Positions 22,747-27,496 of a stretch of 27,496 nt of DNA are shown here, piece after piece (the stretch's first letter is position 1; each line of letters opens with the position of its first letter). The stretch is taken from assembly GCA_050946115.1 (NCBI GenBank), contig JBMNUF010000028.1:1-27496 (forward strand), in the 5' to 3' direction. Below the pieces are notes generated by a model, which was given only the letters and a program-made list of their open reading frames with translations, had not been told where the DNA came from and ran no database searches. Made by a program: the position numbers and the translations under genes. This stretch comes from CAYFRC01 sp050946115 (GTDB lineage: Bacteria; Bacillota; Clostridia; Christensenellales; Aristaeellaceae).

Positions 22747-23779
22747 ATGCGTCTATGATGTGAAAGGACGCGGCGCGGTCGAGCCGATTCATGACGGCGA
22801 GCCCCACGCCGTCCTCGTCGACGGCTTCGGAGAAGATCGCGTCCGCACCGAGACTATCCATCCGCCTGAGTGCGGCAAACAGCGTATTTGCCATATCCTT
22901 CGCGTCCAAACCGAGGTCGAAGGCGTTTCTGCCCCCGTACAGCGGCAAATGCGCGCGCAGGGAGAGGATGTAGGGCGTTTTTCCCTGTTGCAATGCCTCG
23001 TCGTACAGCGCGCAGATGGCACTTGCAACCGCTTTTTCCTCGCCCCGAACGATCGTCACCCTGCCCTTCGGCGCGTAATGCCGATATTTCACGCCGGGCG
23101 AGCGCGCGATTTCCCCTTCCATGAGCGGGCGCAGCGCGCTTTCATCCACATCGACATCGCCCGCGGCGCGCGCGATCATCTCCGGCGTGACACCGCCCGG
23201 GCGCAGCACGCGCGGGGGGTACGTCGTGCAGTCGATCACCGTCGATTCCAGACCGACGTCGCATTTTCCTCCGTCCAAAATGAGTGGAATGCGCCCGTCC
23301 ATGTCCTCAAAGACGTGGCGCGCCGAGGTGGGGCTTGGCCGCCCCGAGAGGTTTGCGGAGGGCGCGGCGATGGGGAGCTGCGCCTTCAGGATTAGTTTTT
23401 GTGCGACGGGGTGCGAGGGCATGCGGATGCCCACGGTATCGAGCCCCGCGGTCACGGCATAGGGGAGTGCGGGATTTTTGCGCAGGATGATCGTCATCGG
23501 CCCGGGCCAATAGGCTTCCATGAGCTTTTGCGCACTTTCGGGGATGTCGCCCTCGATCAGGGGAAAGACATCCCCGCGCCTTGCGACATGCACGATGAGC
23601 GGGTTGTCGGAAGGCCTGCCCTTGGCGGCGAAAATGCGCCCGACGGCATTTGCGTCGAGCGCGTTCGCGCCGAGCCCGTATACGGTTTCCGTCGGGAAGG
23701 CGACGACCTGCCCGTCTTGCAAAAGGCGCGCCGCCTCCGCAATGGCGTTATCGTCGGGTACTGCAAGCCTCGTCTGCAT
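22745..23779 (-). CDS. ywlC: threonylcarbamoyl-AMP synthase (Sua5/YwlC)
   Basis: This enzyme makes threonylcarbamoyl-AMP from Thr, bicarbonate and ATP, the first step of t6A at position 37 of ANN-decoding tRNAs. The 344-aa protein is the long Sua5 type: an N-terminal YrdC domain with FPTETVYGLGANA, AAKGRPSDNPLIVH, WPGPMTIIL, VGIRMPSHPVA, APSANLSGRPSPTSA and GLESTVID, then a linker with SPGVKYRHYAPKG that is typical for Sua5, and a C-terminal Rossmann-like domain. The ATG at 23779 lies 3 nt after the prfA stop; AGGAG is within the prfA end. It is the last gene of the rpmE-yqhQ-prmC-prfA run. Confidence 0.96.
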   Translation of the reverse strand: MQTRLAVPDDNAIAEAARLLQDGQVVAFPTETVYGLGANALDANAVGRIFAAKGRPSDNPLIVHVARRGDVFPLIEGDIPESAQKLMEAYWPGPMTIILRKNPALPYAVTAGLDTVGIRMPSHPVAQKLILKAQLPIAAPSANLSGRPSPTSARHVFEDMDGRIPLILDGGKCDVGLESTVIDCTTYPPRVLRPGGVTPEMIARAAGDVDVDESALRPLMEGEIARSPGVKYRHYAPKGRVTIVRGEEKAVASAICALYDEALQQGKTPYILSLRAHLPLYGGRNAFDLGLDAKDMANTLFAALRRMDSLGADAIFSEAVDEDGVGLAVMNRLDRAASFHIIDA

Positions 23780-23782
23780 ACA

Positions 23783-24865
23783 CTACATCTCCTGTAGGGA
23801 GAGCTGCTGCGTCTGGTCGTAGAGGATGAGCGCGTCGATGACCTCGTCCAGATCGCCCTCCAAAATCTCCGTCAGGCGGTACAGCGTGAGCCCGATGCGG
23901 TGATCCGTCACGCGCCCCTGCGGATAGTTGTACGTGCGGATGCGCTCGGAGCGATCGCCCGAGCCGACCTGCGATTTCCGTCGCTGCGCGTAGGCGCTGT
24001 CGCTCTCCTCGCGCTGCATCTCGTACAGGCGGGAGCGCAGAACGCGCAGCGCCTGTTCGCGGTTTTGAATCTGGCTGCGCTGATCCTGCGAGGTTACGAC
24101 AAGCCCCGTCGGGATGTGCGTGATGCGGATGGCGGAATCCGTGCGGTTGACGTGCTGTCCGCCCGCACCGGATGCGCGGTAGGTGTCGATGCGCAGGTCG
24201 TTCATGTTCACCTCAACCTCCACCTCTTCGGCTTCGGGCAATACCGCGACGGTCGCCGTCGAGGTATGGATGCGCCCGGAGGTTTCCGTGACGGGCACGC
24301 GCTGCACCCTGTGCACGCCGCTCTCGTATTTCAGGCGGCTGAACACGTTCTTTCCCTGGATGAGCAGCACCGCTTCCTTGATGCCGCCCAGTTCCGTGCC
24401 GCCGTTGTCCTCGATCTCCACGCGCCAGCCGCGCGACTGCGCGTAGTGCTGGTACATCCGCACCAGCTCCGCGCCGAATAGCCCCGCTTCCTCGCCGCCC
24501 GCGCCCGCGCGGACTTCGACCACGGCGTTTCGGTAGTCGTCCGGGTCCTTGGGAAGAAGGAGGATGCGCGCTTCCTGCGTCTTTTCTTTGAGGAGCGCTT
24601 CGGTCTCTTCGAACTCGGCCTTTGCCATCTCCGCCATGTCGGGGTCAGCCAGCATTTCCTCCGCTTCCTCGTAATGCCTGAGGAGCAACCGATACTCGGC
24701 TGCGAACTGCGCGAGCTCCGTCATTTCGCTGTGCTCGCGCATGAGGCGCGAAAACAGCGCGTTGTCCGAAATGACCTCGGGCAACGTGATGCGGATGGAA
24801 AGCTCCTCGTATTCCCCTTCGATCTCTGCCATTCGGCGCGCGATGCGCGCCTGTTCGTTATCCAA
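23783..24865 (-). CDS. prfA: peptide chain release factor 1
   Basis: RF1 recognises UAA and UAG and triggers peptide release. The 360-aa length is standard. The stop-codon-reading PxT motif is PVT (191-193) in HRVQRVPVTETSGRIHTS, and the catalytic GGQ is at 235-237 in ASGAGGQHVNRTDSAIRITH; the PxT motif distinguishes it from RF2 (SPF). Start is TTG at 24865, with AGAGAGG about 9 nt upstream, overlapping the prmC end by 8 nt. Its methyltransferase PrmC is encoded immediately upstream. RF1 would be the factor acting on the UAA that interrupts the RND gene. Confidence 0.97.
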   Translation of the reverse strand: MDNEQARIARRMAEIEGEYEELSIRITLPEVISDNALFSRLMREHSEMTELAQFAAEYRLLLRHYEEAEEMLADPDMAEMAKAEFEETEALLKEKTQEARILLLPKDPDDYRNAVVEVRAGAGGEEAGLFGAELVRMYQHYAQSRGWRVEIEDNGGTELGGIKEAVLLIQGKNVFSRLKYESGVHRVQRVPVTETSGRIHTSTATVAVLPEAEEVEVEVNMNDLRIDTYRASGAGGQHVNRTDSAIRITHIPTGLVVTSQDQRSQIQNREQALRVLRSRLYEMQREESDSAYAQRRKSQVGSGDRSERIRTYNYPQGRVTDHRIGLTLYRLTEILEGDLDEVIDALILYDQTQQLSLQEM

Positions 24866-25700
24866 TGTCTTGTTCCTCTCTTTGCCAATGTATGACGGCT
24901 ACGCGGTCGAGCCCCGCATAGTCCCGTAAAATCTCTGCCCGCGCACGGTCCGAAAATAGGGCTTTCACGGCCTCTCCCTGCGCGCATCCGATCTCGCACA
25001 AAAGGGCGCCGCCCTTTGCGAGATATCTGTCCGCGTCGCGCGCGAGCCGCCTGTAAAAGGACAGCCCATTTTCCCCGCCGTACAGGGCGAGCGGCGGCTC
25101 GAACGACACTTCTCTTTGGAGCTGCTCCATATCGCGCCGCGAAAGATACGGGGGATTGCAGGTGATTAGATCGAAAACTTCACCATCGATCGCCGAAAAC
25201 AGGTCGCCCTCGCAAAAGCGGACCTTCGCGCCGAGCGCGTCCGCATTGCATTTTGCGACCGAAAGCGCGGCGGGGGAGATGTCTGTCGCCGACACACAAC
25301 ATTCGGCTTCGAGCGCGATTGTGATCGCGATGGCGCCGCTCCCCGTACACAAATCGAGCACGCGCGCGCCGGGGCGAATGCGCTTTAAGGCTTCCTCGCA
25401 CAAAATCTCCGTGTCCTGTCGGGGGATGAGCACATCCCCGTTCACAAAGAACCTGCGCCCGTAAAACCAAGCGGTATTCTGACAGTATTGCAGCGGTTTT
25501 CCCGTGAGCCGCGCGCGAAGCCACCCGTCGAGCGTTTCGAGCGCATCGATCGATAGGGGAGCATCCAAAACGGCGCGCAGCGCGCCCCTTGAGACGTGCA
25601 GCGCGTCCGAAAGCATGAGATCGGCGTCCGTCTGCGGGTCGTGCAGCTGCGCGTCCGCCATCCTACGTACGGCGTTCTCACGCCACTGTCTTCCCGTCAA
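24858..25700 (-). CDS. prmC: release factor glutamine N5-methyltransferase PrmC
   Basis: PrmC methylates the glutamine of the GGQ motif in RF1 and RF2 using SAM. Motifs: VLDLCTGSGAIAITIAL (SAM loop), VSATDISPAALSVAKCNA, and the catalytic NPPY in DLITCNPPYLS; also PRQDTEILCEEAL. I choose TTG at 25700 as start: it gives 280 aa, a normal PrmC length, and its TTGA overlaps the yqhQ TGA (25697-25699). A GGGG about 9 nt upstream could act as the ribosome binding site. The alternative ATG at 25661 would remove the start of the N-terminal helical domain. A longer frame reaching 26066 overlaps yqhQ and is a shadow. Confidence 0.93.
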   Translation of the reverse strand: MTGRQWRENAVRRMADAQLHDPQTDADLMLSDALHVSRGALRAVLDAPLSIDALETLDGWLRARLTGKPLQYCQNTAWFYGRRFFVNGDVLIPRQDTEILCEEALKRIRPGARVLDLCTGSGAIAITIALEAECCVSATDISPAALSVAKCNADALGAKVRFCEGDLFSAIDGEVFDLITCNPPYLSRRDMEQLQREVSFEPPLALYGGENGLSFYRRLARDADRYLAKGGALLCEIGCAQGEAVKALFSDRARAEILRDYAGLDRVAVIHWQREEQDIG

Positions 25701-26731
25701 GCCTTTTTCCCCGCGATGCGTTCGATCGCAGGGGGTTCGTCTTTTCCGGAATATGCGGACGTTTCGGGGATATCCATGCCGAGCGATGCCCTGAGCGCGA
25801 CGAGCGCGACCTCGAGCATCGCGTCGTCCGGCGGCTGCGTCGTGATCTTCTGCACCATGAGCCCGGGCGCCTTCATCAGCCGTACGATTTTGGACTCCTC
25901 CGCATAGGCGAGCCCCTTGAGCACCTCGTAGGAAATGCCCGCGACGAGGGGCAAAAGCAACAGCCTGCTCCCGAGCCTTTGGAAGACGTTCGCGGAGTCG
26001 CTGCCCAAAAGGATGAATATCAGGATGGAGATGACCATCACGATGACCAAAAAGCTCGTGCCGCACCGTGGATGCTGCGTCGTGAACTTCCGCGCGTTTT
26101 CGACGGTCAGTTCCTCGCCGCTCTCAAAGCAGAAGATGGATTTATGCTCCGCGCCGTGGTACTGGAACACGCGCCGAATCTCCTTGAGCCGCGAACAGAG
26201 CCAGATATACAGCAAAAACACGCAGATGCGCACGATGCCGCCCAAAAGGTTCAGCAGGAATTTGCTCGAAACGAACTTTTTCAGGAGCGCTTCGATGCCC
26301 GTGGGCAGCGCGAAGAAGAGCCCGATCGACATCGCGATCGCGAGGAACACCGCCAAGCCCATCACTACGTCCTCGGGCTTGACGCGCAGAATCTCCGCGA
26401 CCTTTTTTTCGAACTTGGACGGTTCCTCCGCGTCCAGCCCCGCCATGTCCGCCGATTCCGTGAGCGTCTTCATGCCGGTTACGAGGCTCATCACGAACGA
26501 TACGCAGCCGCGGATCAGGGGATAGCCCAGGATCGGGTATTTCTCGGACAGCCTTTTGTTGTCGCGCACGGTATAGACGATCTTGCCGCTCGACTGCCTC
26601 ACGGCGACGGCGACTTTTTTCGGCGATTGCATCATCACGCCCTCCATGACCGCCTGCCCTCCCACGGAAATCGCGCCGTCAGCGCGGCGGCCGAAGAACC
26701 AGTCGCGAAACTTCGCTTTGAAATCTGCCAT
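25697..26731 (-). CDS. yqhQ: DUF1385 family membrane protein (YqhQ)
   Basis: The 344-aa protein begins with a short charged segment and the family signature GGQAVMEGVMM (24-34), with SPKKVAVAVR after it. It has about four hydrophobic spans, including VMGLAVFLAIAMSIGLFFALP and two near LLNLLGGIVRICVFLLYIWL, and conserved polar motifs YHGAEHKSIFCFE and QHPRCGTSFLVIV between spans, whose His and Cys could bind a metal. The function of the family is not established to my knowledge; it is often linked to rpmE, prmC and prfA in Clostridia as here. GGAGGG with a 4-nt spacer sets the ATG at 26731. The gene lies downstream of rpmE beyond a hairpin that may lower its expression. Confidence 0.93.
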   Translation of the reverse strand: MADFKAKFRDWFFGRRADGAISVGGQAVMEGVMMQSPKKVAVAVRQSSGKIVYTVRDNKRLSEKYPILGYPLIRGCVSFVMSLVTGMKTLTESADMAGLDAEEPSKFEKKVAEILRVKPEDVVMGLAVFLAIAMSIGLFFALPTGIEALLKKFVSSKFLLNLLGGIVRICVFLLYIWLCSRLKEIRRVFQYHGAEHKSIFCFESGEELTVENARKFTTQHPRCGTSFLVIVMVISILIFILLGSDSANVFQRLGSRLLLLPLVAGISYEVLKGLAYAEESKIVRLMKAPGLMVQKITTQPPDDAMLEVALVALRASLGMDIPETSAYSGKDEPPAIERIAGKKA

Positions 26732-26748
26732 ATTCCCTCCATGCAATG

Positions 26749-26778
26749 AAAAACAGACCGGACAGCGCGCCCGATCTG
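26749..26778 (-). terminator. terminator or attenuator between rpmE and yqhQ
   Basis: On the - strand, CAGATCGG (26778-26771) pairs with CCGGTCTG (26761-26754), one G-U, followed by TTTTT (26753-26749). It would make much of the rpmE message end early and let only part extend into yqhQ-prmC-prfA-ywlC. Confidence 0.72.
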
Positions 26779-26828
26779 CATTTTCGACATTCGCGTGCAC
26801 AATCCGGCGGCATACTGCCTTCGGATTC

Positions 26829-27026
26829 TTACATGCCGTAGCGCTTCTTGAAGCGATCTACGCGCCCGCCCGTGTCAACCAGCTTCTGCTTGCCGGTGTA
26901 GAAAGGATGGCACTTCGAGCAGATTTCGACGCGCATCTCCTTCTTTACCGAGCCGGTCTCAAACGTTTCGCCGCAAACGCAACGAACGACGGCTTTTCCG
27001 TAATTGGGATGAATTTTCTCTTTCAT
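26829..27026 (-). CDS. rpmE: 50S ribosomal protein L31, zinc-type
   Basis: The 65-aa protein begins MKEKIHPNYGKAVVRCVCGE, and has the zinc-binding cysteines at 16, 18, 36 and 39, the C+ form that is replaced by a Cys-free paralogue under zinc starvation in some bacteria. The ending KLVDTGGRVDRFKKRYGM is typical. GAGGTG is about 8 nt before the ATG at 27026. Its 5' leader, of about 48 nt from the predicted start site, contains the palindrome GCCTGCAGGC (27050-27059). Confidence 0.97.
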   Translation of the reverse strand: MKEKIHPNYGKAVVRCVCGETFETGSVKKEMRVEICSKCHPFYTGKQKLVDTGGRVDRFKKRYGM

Positions 27027-27080
27027 TGGTTCTCACCTCTCTCGCACAAGCCTGCAGGCAGCATAAACACTGCATCGATT

Positions 27081-27109
27081 ATTATAGCATCCGCCGCGCC
27101 CCAAATCAA
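27081..27109 (-). promoter_or_regulatory. promoter of the rpmE operon
   Basis: On the - strand: TTGATT (27109-27104), 17-bp spacer, perfect TATAAT (27086-27081) preceded by TGC. It should drive rpmE and, past the hairpin at 26749, the rest of the operon. Confidence 0.8.
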
Positions 27110-27472
27110 CCGTTTGCGCGATATTTAACATGGATCGCATACCTGTAGGGGTAGCGTATAGCGATGTCGTGTATGCGACCGGAATCGGATAGTGTTTGAA
27201 ACGACGTCAGGATTCTATCGCAGTTGTTGGTAAGCTAGTGTTATCGGTTCTGATGTGGTTGAACGTATAATGAATGACGGATTAGGAATCAGTATTAAGT
27301 CTCATTTTCCGCATTCACAAATGACCTTCTGTAATCAGTAGCTTATCATGTGATATGATCGCAGGAGTAATCCGATAATGTACAATAAGTTGCGCAAAAA
27401 GGATGGACGCGGTTCACAGGCATCTGATAGAATGAAGTCACGACACCACAATTCTGAAAGGAGCCTGGAACC
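27110..27472. other. AT-richer non-coding interval
   Basis: About 360 nt without a credible gene and visibly lower in GC than the window. It contains an inverted pair, GGATCGCATAC (27132-27142) and GTATGCGACC (27171-27180), that could fold with one bulged base, and a TATAAT at 27266-27271 without a good -35. The longest ATG frame, 27270-27341, encodes 23 residues without a ribosome binding site. I see no tRNA or known riboswitch. Confidence 0.6.
27404..27433 (+). promoter_or_regulatory. possible promoter of the gene leaving the window
   Basis: TGGACG (27404-27409), 18-bp spacer, TAGAAT (27428-27433) with upstream TGA. Fair match only; position fits a start of transcription near 27440 and the gene start at 27473. 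Confidence 0.45.
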
Positions 27473-27496
27473 ATGTCCGATAAGATTGTAACACTG
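27473..27496 (+). CDS. 5' end of a gene cut by the window
   Basis: Eight codons, MSDKIVTL, follow AAAGGAG (27457-27463) by 9 nt, and the frame is open to the window end. The product cannot be identified from this length. A promoter-like sequence at 27404-27433 supports a true start. Confidence 0.55.

Noticed and set aside
24858..26066. 402-aa form of PrmC
   Set aside because: The upstream part overlaps yqhQ and is His/Arg-rich without resemblance to PrmC; TTG at 25700 gives the normal length.
27270..27341. 23-codon frame in the right-hand intergenic region
   Set aside because: No ribosome binding site, no conserved pattern, length expected by chance.

Overview
The window is about 27.5 kb of dense, GC-rich bacterial DNA that reads like a Firmicute of class Clostridia, probably a gut or other anaerobic lineage. 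Supporting signs are strong GGAGG ribosome binding sites, sigma-A type promoters with exact 17-bp spacers, a PDZ/radical-SAM DUF512 gene directly before der and plsY, a four-Cys zinc-type L31, and a linked rpmE-yqhQ-prmC-prfA-ywlC cluster. Rank below class is a guess. No rRNA, tRNA, CRISPR array or intact transposon is visible.

Layout. (1) 1-5.9 kb, + strand: a conserved hypothetical gene with its own promoter, then a DUF512 radical-SAM gene, der, plsY and a xylulokinase-type kinase, closed by a strong terminator. (2) 5.9-12.3 kb, - strand: a tightly packed five-gene run read as MATE transporter, exported seven-domain Ig-like (BIG_2) protein, ABC ATPase, ABC-2 permease and a GldG-like membrane-anchored subunit. 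The ATPase keeps its P-loop but has lost the signature motif, catalytic Glu and switch His. (3) 12.4-14.2 kb, + strand: a URO-D-superfamily protein and a KDPG/KHG-type aldolase behind a consensus promoter. (4) 14.2-17.0 kb: an AT-richer insert bounded by two terminators, holding a ParE/RelE-Phd/YefM type toxin-antitoxin pair (-) and, divergently, an 11-codon leader peptide, a long terminator hairpin and a half-size ABC exporter (+). The leader and hairpin form a textbook ribosome-controlled attenuator. (5) 17.0-21.5 kb, - strand: a giant RND exporter frame broken by one in-frame TAA. It carries a coiled-coil plus Pro/Thr/Gln/Ala-rich insertion of roughly 400 residues where AcrB has its docking-domain start. 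(6) 21.5-22.7 kb: a free-Met-sulfoxide reductase GAF domain fused to a GNAT acetyltransferase, and a 40-residue single-span membrane protein with its own promoter and terminator. (7) 22.7-27.1 kb, - strand: rpmE, yqhQ (DUF1385), prmC, prfA and ywlC, a translation-quality operon with two TTG starts. (8) 27.1-27.5 kb: AT-richer non-coding DNA, then the first eight codons of a gene that leaves the window.

How parts work together: PrmC methylates the GGQ glutamine of the PrfA encoded next to it, and YwlC makes the threonylcarbamoyl-AMP used for tRNA t6A. DUF512-Der-PlsY is a housekeeping block for ribosome assembly and phospholipid synthesis. The best candidates for new biology are the attenuator-controlled ABC exporter, the RND pump with a built-in wall-spanning-sized hairpin, and the MATE/Ig/Gld-like operon with a catalytically degenerate ATPase. 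All functional assignments come from reading motifs by eye; no database search was run.
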